Positions 63,601-64,000 of a DNA stretch of 64,000 nucleotides are shown here, one piece after another; the first letter of the stretch is position 1; every line of letters begins with the position of its first letter. The stretch lies in NCBI GenBank assembly GCA_905221605.1, contig CAJNDS010002470.1, forward strand, positions 62,001 to 126,000. The letters are read 5' to 3'. The notes beneath the pieces were generated by a model, which did no database searches, was not told where the DNA came from, and saw only the letters and a program-made list of their open reading frames with translations. Source of the stretch: Symbiodinium natans. Its lineage: Eukaryota > Sar > Dinophyceae > Suessiales > Symbiodiniaceae. The translations under genes were made by a program, and so were the position numbers.

Positions 63601-63620
63601 GTGTGGCATTCCCCAGATGT
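27596..63620 (+). CDS. Starch (glycogen) synthase, GT5 family: split gene, whole span
   Basis: More than 20 small islands on the plus strand translate in order into the diagnostic blocks of glycosyltransferase family 5, which adds glucose from ADP- or UDP-glucose to the non-reducing end of alpha-1,4-glucan. The order is: KSGGL (nucleotide-sugar loop), RGH..MAIAPMYDTY, VFIDHPSF, YADNLFRFALFSLAALEA, VMFIANDWQTGP, VIHNLGYQ, FAQLGLP, a TKAGL block, VS..YY, GID.SWDPTTD, KECKRHLQRKLGL, FVGRLTSQKG, GLDLI, VQLVMMGNG, GYWGF, SDFFLMPSR and YEPCGIPQM. The catalytic-region RYEPCG motif is intact. Several exon joins are phase-exact. Roughly 400 residues occupy 36 kb, and the C-terminal end (GGL-type block) lies beyond 64 kb. 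A dinoflagellate enzyme could make cytosolic starch. Whether it is GBSS-like or soluble cannot be said, although NDWQTGP resembles GBSS. No in-frame stop lies in the exons I trust. Confidence 0.88.
28314..28371 (+). CDS. GT5 exon 2 (KSGGL block)
   Basis: Frame ELHPWSKSGGLAIVAAQPL, the PWSKtGGL nucleotide-sugar binding loop of the family. Donor GTCTCA. Framed by CCCTAAA/CCCTAGA repeats upstream and TTTAGGG repeats downstream. Confidence 0.8.
28651..28702 (+). CDS. GT5 exon 3 (RGH block)
   Basis: CTTCAG acceptor; frame YAYNFAVRGHSG. Using a GC donor after base 28702 gives a phase-exact join to exon 4, recreating the family's RGH-x-VM-xxx-P-x-Y block. Confidence 0.6.
29361..30373 (+). pseudogene. 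Ubiquitin-like + ankyrin repeat protein, two frame breaks
   Basis: ATG 29361 opens a ubiquitin-like domain (MLRVWRISGEELVAVSV ... RLLRDGAVLDDSK), a fusion often seen in dinoflagellate ankyrin proteins. At 29519-29522 an A4 run shifts the frame by one base, and the ankyrin part continues in a second frame (TPLGAACSHGHAEVARLL, TPLYLASKGGHAEVVRVL, SPLLVATKNNRTEVAHVL). A near-tandem duplication, 30082-30095 and 30096-30108 (GGTTGACTA twice), creates a stop and a second shift. The last two repeats follow in a third frame (TPLGLAVRKGREEIVRLL, TPLAVAAKYGYVPILRLL) and end in a basic tail. Without these two lesions the coding sequence would be continuous and intronless. It lies in the intron between GT5 exons 3 and 4, same strand. 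It is a probable pseudogene, unless the single-base shift is an assembly error. Confidence 0.8.
30400..31255. other. Intron sequence with telomeric tracts
   Basis: No ORF of note. TTTAGGG tracts lie at 30711-30735 and 30858-30930, a CCCTAAA tract at 31078-31122. The sequence in between is unique. Confidence 0.6.
31260..31376. mobile_element. TIR element, CTACTTGGAGGTTC family, copy 2
   Basis: Terminal arms CTACTTGGAGGTTCATGGG and CCCATGCATCTTCAAGTAG face each other; about 117 bp, non-coding. Located in the intron before GT5 exon 4. Confidence 0.85.
31658..31717 (+). CDS. GT5 exon 4 (YDxY block)
   Basis: Acceptor CCAAG, donor GTTTTG. Frame TMAIAPMYDTYEASPVYGF, matching VMVVSPRYDQYKDAWDT of plant starch synthases. 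CCCTAAA repeats precede it and TTTAGGG repeats follow. Confidence 0.8.
32107..32180 (+). CDS. Possible GT5 exon 5
   Basis: TTTCAG acceptor and GTCCTT donor. One frame reads EEHIQDLLPKGSAKEATGVP. It falls where the variable loop before VFIDHP is expected, but the motif is not diagnostic and the phase to exon 4 is uncertain. Confidence 0.35.
33116..33445 (+). CDS. Small ORF with N-terminal membrane segment and NRANQMNPN motif
   Basis: 110 codons. Hydrophobic residues 16-40 (VFLSAYLAFLISRLAPDVLA) suggest a signal or transmembrane segment. The tail is basic and carries NNRANQMNPNHK. The neighbouring ORF at 33430 carries the related ANRANQRNPNND. I recall this NxRxNQ-NPN motif as frequent in predicted dinoflagellate proteins (from memory, unverified). 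Function unknown. Sits in a GT5 intron. Confidence 0.45.
   Translation: MIGVAVVHMMRMRWNVSHVFLSAYLAFLISRLAPDVLAYDWPKSAAFASASNPRHPPRPSFVALRAKGSKRLDDAARNNRANQMNPNHKPSKSKAQAGPRKRTKACVSP
33430..33681 (+). CDS. Small ORF, paralogous tail NRANQRNPNND
   Basis: 84 codons. Starts with a hydrophobic stretch (MFVLCFVFPLFSQRPLPG) and then NRANQRNPNNDEYHRSRGT and a basic tail. It looks like a tandem paralogue of the ORF just upstream, which it overlaps by 16 bases in another frame. Start codon uncertain. Confidence 0.4.
   Translation: MCEPVTGFKIRHRGWYMFVLCFVFPLFSQRPLPGPRLANRANQRNPNNDEYHRSRGTSIPKGMQKQRTAQKHKLREQHRGLEP
33709..33790. mobile_element. Short repeat family B, copy 1
   Basis: Segment GGGACCCTAATATAGACCCC to AATTTCGGAACCCCC is clearly related to 41617-41700 and more distantly to 35995-36085 and the reverse strand of 58110-58200. 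Shared words include AGTAGGATT and AAGGACCCCAA. Non-coding; probably another introner or MITE family. Confidence 0.6.
33899..34474 (+). CDS. Nucleotidyltransferase-fold-like protein
   Basis: The open frame extends upstream to 33812, but the first ATG is at 33899 (191 aa). Residues about 40-65 read KKGSRRTGTAIRGSDFDYHL, fitting the NTase superfamily pattern GS-x(9-13)-[DE]-h-[DE]. About 50 residues later GGPSIDFFP fits the third catalytic aspartate strand. The C-terminal third is a charged helix. At under 200 residues it lacks the helical domain of poly(A)/poly(U) polymerases, so it may be a minimal NTase, a fragment or a pseudogene. Intronless, inside a GT5 intron on the same strand. Confidence 0.5.
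   Translation: MALRPKDKVPGHIIETFLACVRAVSGGNSQVRKKGSRRTGTAIRGSDFDYHLETPTALSTANRDKIIAAASKRGLSITCKKAFTVRHAGGPSIDFFPPEAEWHDDVQVEAPLQPLMDQGRKNAIRKLKALKAKRKDALNWQETSSKELEELVLQVQREKTLDKHTDPSGERRFSEAQRRISAGLGLKRSVS
34690..35040. repeat. Telomeric-type tract before exon 6
   Basis: TTTAGGG copies at 34715-34745, then a clean CCCTAAA array at about 34935-35030 that leads directly into the exon acceptor. Confidence 0.85.
35042..35111 (+). CDS. Possible GT5 exon 6 (FYQC block)
   Basis: Acceptor CATCAG at the end of a CCCTAAA array; frame GAFYQCTKSLELFGATHEAG. The position fits the strand (VRFFHC type) before the VFIDHP loop. Donor GTCTTC. TTTAGGG repeats follow. Confidence 0.5.
37259..37314 (+). CDS. 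GT5 exon 7 (VFIDHPSF block)
   Basis: TCAAG acceptor; frame KGADYVFIDHPSFHRLLG; donor GTGAAC. GVDxVFVDHPxF is among the most diagnostic GT5 blocks. Confidence 0.88.
37828..37975 (-). repeat. CCCTAAA array
   Basis: About 19 near-perfect CCCTAAA units with a few variants at the right end, lying upstream of GT5 exon 8. Confidence 0.9.
38009..38054 (+). CDS. GT5 exon 8 (LYHNTADNQ)
   Basis: CTGAG acceptor and GTTCGA donor; frame PGGLYHNTADNQAPR, ending in phase 0. It corresponds to the YG/YHDT loop before YxDNxxRF. The 5' phase does not fit exon 7 exactly, so a small intermediate exon or another donor is possible. Confidence 0.65.
38135..38275 (-). repeat. CCCTAAA array
   Basis: About 18 perfect or near-perfect CCCTAAA units. 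CCCCAAA variants follow. Confidence 0.9.
38663..38725 (+). CDS. GT5 exon 9 (YADNLFRFAL)
   Basis: Acceptor GAAGAG, phase 0, joins exon 8 exactly. Frame EYADNLFRFALFSLAALEA is a textbook match to YTDNVLRFALLGWVGAE of bacterial glycogen synthase and DNELRFSLLCLAALEA of plant enzymes. The 3' border is either a GC donor at 38726 or GT at 38733. Confidence 0.88.
38732..38800 (+). repeat. TTTGGGG variant array
   Basis: Homogenised variant heptamer TTTGGGG (about 6 units) directly behind exon 9, grading into TTTAGGG. Confidence 0.85.
39339..39494. mobile_element. TIR element copy 3, containing telomeric repeats
   Basis: Left arm GTGAAGGTTCATGGGCACTT, right arm ends GTGAACCTCCAAAGTAG. The interior has gained about eight TTTAGGG units. 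The right end of the element is the 3' splice site of GT5 exon 10 (AAGTAG then exon), an introner-like configuration. Confidence 0.75.
39495..39557 (+). CDS. GT5 exon 10 (VELGGAPKYG)
   Basis: Phase 0 at both ends; frame VPVSVELGGAPKYGGRAARM. Matches the L-GG-x-YG segment before the ANDWHT block. Acceptor supplied by the TIR element end, donor GTGGCT. Confidence 0.7.
39863..39960. mobile_element. TIR element family C
   Basis: Inverted arms of about 32 bp (GGATGTCCCCCCCTAAAACT... facing ...AGGGGGAAACATCC, with AACAGTCCTTAA / TTAAGGACTGTT). Non-coding, in the intron before exon 11. Confidence 0.8.
40487..40515. mobile_element. TIR-end fragment acting as 3' splice site
   Basis: The intron ends CACATGAACCTTCAAGCAG, the same terminus as the CTACTTGGAGGTTC-family TIRs (CATGAACCTCCAAGTAG). 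A possible diverged left partner lies at 40269-40281 (GGAAGTCCATGGG). Confidence 0.6.
40516..40550 (+). CDS. GT5 exon 11 (IANDWQTGP)
   Basis: CAAGCAG acceptor, phase-exact with exon 10; frame VMFIANDWQTGP, then donor GTGTAG. Matches VVFVCNDWHTGPL of granule-bound starch synthases; the conserved His is Gln here. Phase to exon 12 is unresolved. Confidence 0.88.
41617..41700. mobile_element. Short repeat family B, copy 2
   Basis: Similar along its length to 33709-33790 (CTAATATAGAGCCCCAAA ... AATCTCGGGAACCCC). Confidence 0.6.
42101..42146 (+). CDS. GT5 exon 12 (RPFGNYNDARC)
   Basis: CCCCAAG acceptor; frame VHRHRPFGNYNDARC. Typical of the segment YRPFGVYxDARxxxVIHN. The donor is near 42146 (GCGCC follows). 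Confidence 0.75.
42875..42988 (+). repeat. CCCCTCAA octamer array
   Basis: About 14 perfect 8-bp units, a telomere-like variant with one extra base. Confidence 0.9.
43239..43268 (+). CDS. GT5 exon 13 (VIHNLGYQ), 30 nt
   Basis: CTGGCAG acceptor and GTCGGG donor; frame RYVIHNLGYQ, phase 0 at both ends. Clear match to FCIHNIAYQG. One of the smallest exons here. Confidence 0.85.
43446..43569. mobile_element. TIR element family D
   Basis: Arms CCACCCCCCTTTAAACTACC and GGTAGTATAGAGGGGGGTAG are complementary with small gaps; about 124 bp, non-coding; in the intron between exons 13 and 14. Confidence 0.8.
44527..44635 (+). repeat. GAAA microsatellite
   Basis: Imperfect (GAAA)n with GACA and GAAC variants. 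ORFs on it are shadows. Confidence 0.9.
45195..45275 (-). repeat. CCCTAAAG octamer array
   Basis: About nine units of an 8-bp telomere-like variant immediately upstream of GT5 exon 14. Confidence 0.9.
45308..45360 (+). CDS. GT5 exon 14 (FAQLGLP)
   Basis: GGCAG acceptor, phase-exact with exon 13, donor GTACCA; frame YDNFAQLGLPFGALGDLL. Matches FDDFAQLNLP of plant enzymes. Confidence 0.85.
45400..45485 (+). repeat. TTTAGGG array
   Basis: About 12 near-perfect units directly downstream of exon 14, sense orientation. Confidence 0.92.
45585..45670 (-). repeat. CCCTAAA array
   Basis: About 12 near-perfect units; 110 bp after the opposite-orientation array. Confidence 0.92.
45795..45912 (+). repeat. 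TTTAGGG array
   Basis: About 16 perfect units. Confidence 0.92.
46150..46160. repeat. Target-site duplication of retroelement, 3' side
   Basis: TTGGAGTACAG, identical to 48922-48932. Confidence 0.85.
46161..48921 (-). mobile_element. 5'-truncated non-LTR retrotransposon with poly(A) and 11-bp TSD
   Basis: On the minus strand the element runs from 48921 to a 12-base poly(A) (T run at 46161-46172) that begins two bases after the stop codon. It is bracketed by the 11-bp duplication TTGGAGTACAG. The 5' end starts in mid-frame with no ATG and abuts TTTAGGG repeats through the TSD, the classic result of 5'-truncated target-primed insertion. It inserted into the intron between GT5 exons 14 and 15, antisense to the host gene. 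Confidence 0.9.
46174..48921 (-). CDS. RNase H - reverse transcriptase ORF (no upstream ATG)
   Basis: The frame is open from the element's 5' border to TAG at 46174 (about 915 codons); the only upstream stop is in the telomeric repeat at 48943. The N-terminal quarter is a complete RNase H1 domain: IWFYTDGAG, NNTGELTAIIEAL, VVIYTDSQ and WVKGHAGH...ADGLA supply the D-E-D-D acids. The RT follows: PGPDGIVNEIL, DWKQAFDSLDH (motif A), IRQGCPLSPYLL (B), EYADDTLLLA (C) and KYLGSMIS. RNase H ahead of RT is the reverse of the usual non-LTR order. The endonuclease is missing, presumably in the truncated 5' part. No frameshift or stop, so the insertion is young. Without its 5' end it is probably not autonomous. 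Confidence 0.9.
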   Translation of the reverse strand, partial: LAQRKQHSKYRAKFDFAQVTQTVRDAFNRTIRASLSTTVAPQDHPAETSIHSPSIWFYTDGAGTKGKATGTTPAGWGWCARLSPNGDGTTPPDLTASGPVCTDQRHVKYIGARVGSNNTGELTAIIEALLYAHELEYREVVIYTDSQRSLNMITGKWRPKTNKDLVLLAQTLAYEAGIKTSFQWVKGHAGHYYNCIADGLAAQGRDSKEYKGGRRQPIATHASQTTPPTMHGSLTDFLNAAKHSAQEHFPLQQRTIAKPWIREATLRALGQARVAQAEQSEDWKKLRNQAKRLARKDRVHWVHEQLLADPAGTTSPVWNTVRRQHKGFQGRRTQLIVEGKPVPWTSTHVAFRNHLQDTQWGQPHIPDHSAQKRSTRLPLRQPAPDEPLFTRGELLDALGKTKKGKAPGPDGIVNEILQLLDAEGERRLLEFYNEVWNNRTTPPDWSHATIVSIYKGKGDDSDPASYRPISLLNVTYKVYAAMLQARLASAFDERLRPQQFGFRAGRGTRHPLFVVRRAMEWSTMTNRNLQLLFLDWKQAFDSLDHTAMLQALQRFGLSHKMLDNIKSIYANPTFQTVGLDHTAVGQVKAGIRQGCPLSPYLLLIVLTVIFEDLDGELQQRGVPTNTWSEGFPVADMEYADDTLLLALTTPQLQSILSALEELAAEYGMSLNKIKTELLVRPNYSEPALRFKDGSSVPTKTVVKYLGSMISWTKPFETAFYHRAALAEEAFKKQRLIWNSTLCLKERLKIFQATFLPVLTYGLDALTLTTPHLKRIDAFYIRFLRRVVRIKASYYSRIPNVEVYEQAHRPRLPSHLLSDMQYKMMREVFLAPRKEVYHSVVFGSAHKDRILSQGRRRGMQFPYWVEVVSRQYFPHICNSPDHPALGPHYKYAQIHKELRNPQLGKTPKRADWRAGP
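48922..48932. repeat. Target-site duplication of retroelement, 5' side
   Basis: TTGGAGTACAG, directly followed by GGTTTAGGG repeats. Confidence 0.85.
49735..49870 (-). repeat. CCCTAAG variant array
   Basis: About 15 units of the heptamer CCCTAAG (CTTAGGG), a homogenised one-base variant of the telomeric unit, lying shortly upstream of exon 15. Confidence 0.9.
49907..49976 (+). CDS. GT5 exon 15 (probable)
   Basis: Excellent splice signals (TTTGCAG, GTGAGT). The phase left by exon 14 selects the frame TPMSRPWAPKLADIADRQPK, ending in phase 0. This variable stretch between FAQLGLP and the KAG block is not diagnostic; support is from signals and phase. Confidence 0.6.
50112..50163 (+). CDS. GT5 exon 16 (NLTKAGL block)
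   Basis: Frame TLNLTKAGLRDGHRGFG, corresponding to NFLKAGIxxADxV. Acceptor GGGAG in phase with exon 15, donor GAG/GTTAGC. TTTAGGG repeats follow at 50211. Confidence 0.65.
50210..50320 (+). repeat. TTTAGGG tract with TTTAGGA variants
   Basis: About 13 units, alternating TTTAGGG and TTTAGGA/ATTAGGG. Confidence 0.85.
50330..50465. mobile_element. Possible TIR-type element
   Basis: Repeated GGGCCCTTACT.TG words at 50340 and 50388 and a right part GTAACTACCTTTAGAAGGGC complementary in places. Weak inverted structure only. Confidence 0.35.
51540..51592. repeat. Poly(T)-poly(G) tract
   Basis: TTTTTTTTTTTTTTT followed by about 16 G at the end of a TTTAGGG tract. Confidence 0.9.
51905..52580 (+). 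repeat. Degenerate TTTATAGGG / TTTGAGGG-like array
   Basis: Some 70 imperfect words such as GGGTTTATAGGGTTCATGAG and GGGTTTGTAGGG. It is a diverged, lengthened relative of the telomeric repeat. No gene. Confidence 0.8.
52670..52855 (+). repeat. TTTAGGG / TCTAGGG array
   Basis: About 25 units including a homogenised TCTAGGG sub-block at 52705-52770. Confidence 0.9.
53370..53470 (-). repeat. CCCCAAA to CCCTAAA array
   Basis: A block of CCCCAAA variants passes into CCCTAAA 45 bp upstream of exon 17. Confidence 0.9.
53514..53579 (+). CDS. GT5 exon 17 (VS..YY block, probable)
   Basis: CTCCCAG acceptor; frame VSAKSYYLAGILNGTFGALL, aligning with VSPxYAxEI....YGMEGLL. The donor GT is the first GT of the following TTTAGGG array (GGGTTTAG). 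The phase to exon 16 is not exact. Confidence 0.5.
53580..53695 (+). repeat. TTTAGGG array
   Basis: About 15 units starting exactly at the exon 17 donor. Confidence 0.9.
54181..54205 (+). pseudogene. Duplicated start of GT5 exon 18 (relic copy)
   Basis: 25 bases, AAGGCATTGATGACAGCTGG plus GACCC, differ at one position from 54298-54322 and also follow a CAG. The reading GIDDSWDP breaks off into the inverted-repeat insert and soon meets a stop. Confidence 0.75.
54206..54296. mobile_element. ~91-bp inverted-repeat insert between the two exon-start copies
   Basis: Contains facing words ACCCTTTTTTTGGGTT and AACCCCAAAAAGGGT, and AGTAGCC / GGGCTAC. It ends ACCAAG, used as 3' splice site of exon 18. 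With the flanking 25-bp direct repeat it looks like an introner insertion into an exon. Confidence 0.65.
54297..54371 (+). CDS. GT5 exon 18 (GID.SWDPTTD)
   Basis: Frame KGIDDSWDPTTDKSIAAKF, then SAEDLP, donor GTGACC. Diagnostic match to NGIDxxxWDPATDKHIPxxFSADDL; the usual Asn before GID is Lys here or is supplied by the previous exon. Confidence 0.9.
54420..54545 (+). repeat. TTTAGGG array
   Basis: About 17 near-perfect units after exon 18. Confidence 0.92.
54790..54940 (-). repeat. CCCTAAA array
   Basis: About 18 units before exon 19. Confidence 0.92.
54961..55020 (+). CDS. GT5 exon 19 (KECKRHLQRKLGL)
   Basis: Frame NPRSGKKECKRHLQRKLGLQ. Matches GKAACKAALQKELGLP. A phase-0 acceptor GAGAG is chosen; the stronger TTTCAG lies 7 nt upstream. 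The exon end is a GC donor at 55021 or GT at 55031. Confidence 0.85.
55035..56340. other. Intron 19: mixed low-complexity and unique sequence
   Basis: TTTTAGGGTTTT-like T/G-rich sequence at 55070-55370, unique islands at 55380-55615 and 55660-55860, a TTTAGGG tract at 55620-55660 and CCCTAAA-like words at 55865-55985. I found no further GT5 block here. Confidence 0.5.
56357..56411 (+). CDS. GT5 exon 20 (FVGRLTSQKG)
   Basis: Frame EDENACIFGFVGRLTSQK plus one base; donor GTCGGG. Highly diagnostic (LFAVVSRLTSQKGLDL in E. coli GlgA). It starts the C-terminal Rossmann half. Confidence 0.92.
57185..57307. mobile_element. TIR element copy 4, CTACTTGGAGGTTC family
   Basis: Arms CTACTTCGAAGTTCATGG and CATGAACCTCCAAGTA; interior GTAAGTAGGG / CTTACTTAGGG. 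In the intron before exon 21. Confidence 0.85.
57423..57475 (+). CDS. GT5 exon 21 (GLDLI block)
   Basis: CCGAG acceptor; phase-exact with exon 20. Frame (G)LDLIGACVHWLMEEPTN. A GC donor after 57475 gives phase 0 for exon 22; the alternative is a GT near 57495. Confidence 0.88.
57815..57985 (-). repeat. CCCTAAA array
   Basis: About 22 units with scattered CCCCAAA and CCCTAAT variants. Confidence 0.9.
58454..58493 (+). CDS. GT5 exon 22 (VQLVMMGNG)
   Basis: CTCAG acceptor and GTCCGG donor; frame VQLVMMGNGEEEL. Matches VQLVLLGSGDPEL. Confidence 0.9.
58791..58833 (+). CDS. GT5 exon 23
   Basis: GTGTCAG acceptor, phase-exact with exon 22, donor GTTCAG; frame HMLRWAESTWKAS. Fits the helix after the LLGxG strand. 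Confidence 0.75.
58838..58955 (+). repeat. TTTAGGG array
   Basis: About 15 units starting just after the donor of exon 23. Confidence 0.9.
59162..59257. mobile_element. TIR element copy 5, CTACTTGGAGGTTC family
   Basis: CTACTTTGGAGGGTTCATGG facing CCATGAACCTCTTAAGTA. About 96 bp, 120 bp upstream of the BTB gene. Confidence 0.8.
59378..60625 (+). CDS. BTB/POZ domain protein, intronless, nested in GT5 intron
   Basis: Intact ORF. The frame is open from 59369 but the first ATG is 59378 (415 aa). Residues about 25-130 form a BTB fold: DFVIVVEERSS, then FRVSSILLSRASPVFKAMNS, then VEAFLRFLHFGEIS and LLADKYAINTLQELCKKI, as in Kelch/BTBD substrate adaptors. A BACK-like helical region follows (FKLADRFHHQELKSRALHAI). 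The C-terminal ~120 residues (FRIFCSEDGAGWQQCLDS ... FRVRGIVVQ) resemble the galactose-binding-like domain of BTBD9-type proteins. The tail is acidic. BTB proteins often recruit substrates to cullin-3 ligases; that role is inferred. The absence of introns contrasts with its host gene and suggests retroposition. No poly(A) or spliced-leader relic could be identified. Confidence 0.85.
   Translation: MSSMTVKDPCFAEFAQNVLSDSWGRGDFVIVVEERSSSDKTAKLAPSKRKEFRVSSILLSRASPVFKAMNSQENFVEGAASQVTISDFSVPAVEAFLRFLHFGEISEDIALILEVRLLADKYAINTLQELCKKIAGSVELKPPTTCRIFKLADRFHHQELKSRALHAILTKPRQVLKARPPLGIRLVQEVLETQALCIDGEGLLSLIYGWPMASTPGEESVQRLLLKYARGEVQGYLRQATNDALYALRQKGPHPFGHASHVTVLTELAGKKPADDPSLYAIAHNFSGMRALPIEDGWIVWMLPFVSLYLIGFCFTSNLPKSGVHFRIFCSEDGAGWQQCLDSRAHGDISEGQVVACHHHPRVKWLKLHVTEGFFCSEFRVRGIVVQTGQFRQSPSGKATSAEADDSDSDTVVID
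60852..60900 (+). CDS. GT5 exon 24 (probable)
   Basis: With acceptor CCAGAG the phase left by exon 23 gives the frame CDKAREKWTCALKRIAS, ending in phase 0 before GTGGGT. The block (p-x-KARG region) is plausible, not diagnostic. Confidence 0.55.
61458..61515 (+). CDS. GT5 exon 25 (GYWGF...EREIIAG)
   Basis: ATCCAG acceptor, phase-exact with exon 24; frame GRICGYWGFNPHIEREIIA. Corresponds to the GWVGF...H.ILAGAD block. A GC donor joins it phase-exactly to exon 26. Confidence 0.85.
61931..62056. mobile_element. TIR element copy 6, CTACTTGGAGGTTC family
   Basis: CTACTTGGAGGTTCAGGG facing CCATGAACCTCTAAGT, 126 bp, in the intron between exons 25 and 26. Confidence 0.8.
62169..62194. repeat. Poly(G) tract
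   Basis: About 25 uninterrupted G; possible G-quadruplex former. A poly(C) run of about 17 lies at 62530. Confidence 0.9.
62740..62900 (-). repeat. CCCTAAA array with CCCCAAA and CCCTATA sub-blocks
   Basis: About 22 units; variants occur in homogeneous runs of 3-4. Confidence 0.9.
62913..62940 (+). CDS. GT5 exon 26 (SDFFLMPSR), 28 nt
   Basis: CCGGAG acceptor, GCAAGC (GC) donor; frame (G)SDFFLMPS plus AG. Diagnostic match to GADFxLMPSRFEPCG. Phase-exact on both sides. Confidence 0.9.
63592..63620 (+). CDS. GT5 exon 27 (YEPCGIPQM), 29 nt
   Basis: CTGCAG acceptor and GTTGGG donor; frame (R)YEPCGIPQM. Completes the catalytic-site motif RYEPCG(L)xQM of the family. Following exons lie beyond the window. 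Confidence 0.92.
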
Positions 63621-63669
63621 GTTGGGCTCCCATCCGATGTCCTAGTCCCTCTTGCCATAGGGTTGGGTA

Positions 63670-63765
63670 GGGTTTAGGGTTTAGGGTTTGGGGGTTTGGG
63701 GGTTTAGGGTTTAGGGTTTAGGGTTTAGGGTTTAGGGTTTAGGGTTTAGGGTTTAGGGTATATGG
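63670..63765 (+). repeat. TTTAGGG array
   Basis: About 12 units, then TTTATGGG variants to 63810. Confidence 0.9.
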
Positions 63766-64000
63766 GTTTATGGGTTTATGCGTTTATGGGTTTATGGGTT
63801 TGTGGGGTTTGTGGGGTTTGTTTTTAGGCAGGGTTCAAGGTCTAGGGTTGAGGGTTCAAGGTTCAGGGCGTAGAGGCTTAGGGCTTTGAAAAGTTTAGGG
63901 TTAACCCTCCACACACACCACAGTTCCTGGCGAGTGAAGCTTGCTTGCCCTTCATTAGCCGTAATTACGGGCTTGCTTAAGCTATCAGGTGTCGATAGAG

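Overview
The window looks like nuclear DNA of a microalgal eukaryote, most probably a dinoflagellate. The evidence is: thousands of bases of plant/algal-type telomeric heptamer (TTTAGGG / CCCTAAA) scattered inside the sequence; tiny exons with GT and probably GC splice donors; non-LTR retrotransposon ORFs, one carrying a GEASNPGP motif; an ankyrin gene with a ubiquitin-like start; and a BTB gene without introns. I saw no bacterial operon, rRNA, tRNA or CRISPR array. Genus cannot be fixed from sequence alone.

Layout. (1) 1-6.6 kb: a minus-strand protein-coding region. A long repeat-rich ORF (2106-6620) leads through a 69-bp minisatellite into a second ORF (853-1947) and then into an array of five CCCH zinc fingers that runs off the left edge. 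(2) 6.6-12.2 kb: telomeric repeats in both orientations, a TIR element, and four exon-like islands. (3) 12.2-20.3 kb: microsatellites, a 1.42-kb purine/pyrimidine-rich tandem array, an 87-bp hairpin satellite, a 55-bp palindrome satellite, and AT- and CCAGCCCCT-type minisatellites. (4) 20.4-24.4 kb: an intact non-LTR retrotransposon ORF with a restriction-like endonuclease-type C-terminus. (5) 24.4-27.5 kb: a 138-bp satellite and an AATTTAAAT-rich satellite. (6) 27.6-64 kb: one plus-strand gene.

The main discovery is region 6. Small islands between the telomeric tracts translate, in the right order and strand, into the conserved motifs of a glycosyltransferase family 5 starch (glycogen) synthase: KSGGL, YDxY, VFIDHPSF, YADNLFRFAL, IANDWQTGP, VIHNLGYQ, FAQLGLP, GID.WDP.TD, FVGRLTSQKG, VQLVMMGNG, SDFFLMPSR and YEPCGIPQM. 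More than 20 exons of about 28-80 nt are spread over 36 kb, and the gene continues past the right edge. Its introns typically start in TTTAGGG-oriented repeats and end in CCCTAAA-oriented repeats, so each intron has complementary telomeric ends. Some 3' splice sites coincide with ends of TIR (introner-like) elements.

Several shorter genes or relics sit inside these introns: a Ubl-ankyrin pseudogene (29.4-30.4 kb), two small ORFs and a nucleotidyltransferase-like ORF (33.1-34.5 kb), an antisense RNase H-reverse transcriptase retroelement with poly(A) and an 11-bp target-site duplication (46.15-48.93 kb), and an intact intronless BTB gene (59.4-60.6 kb).
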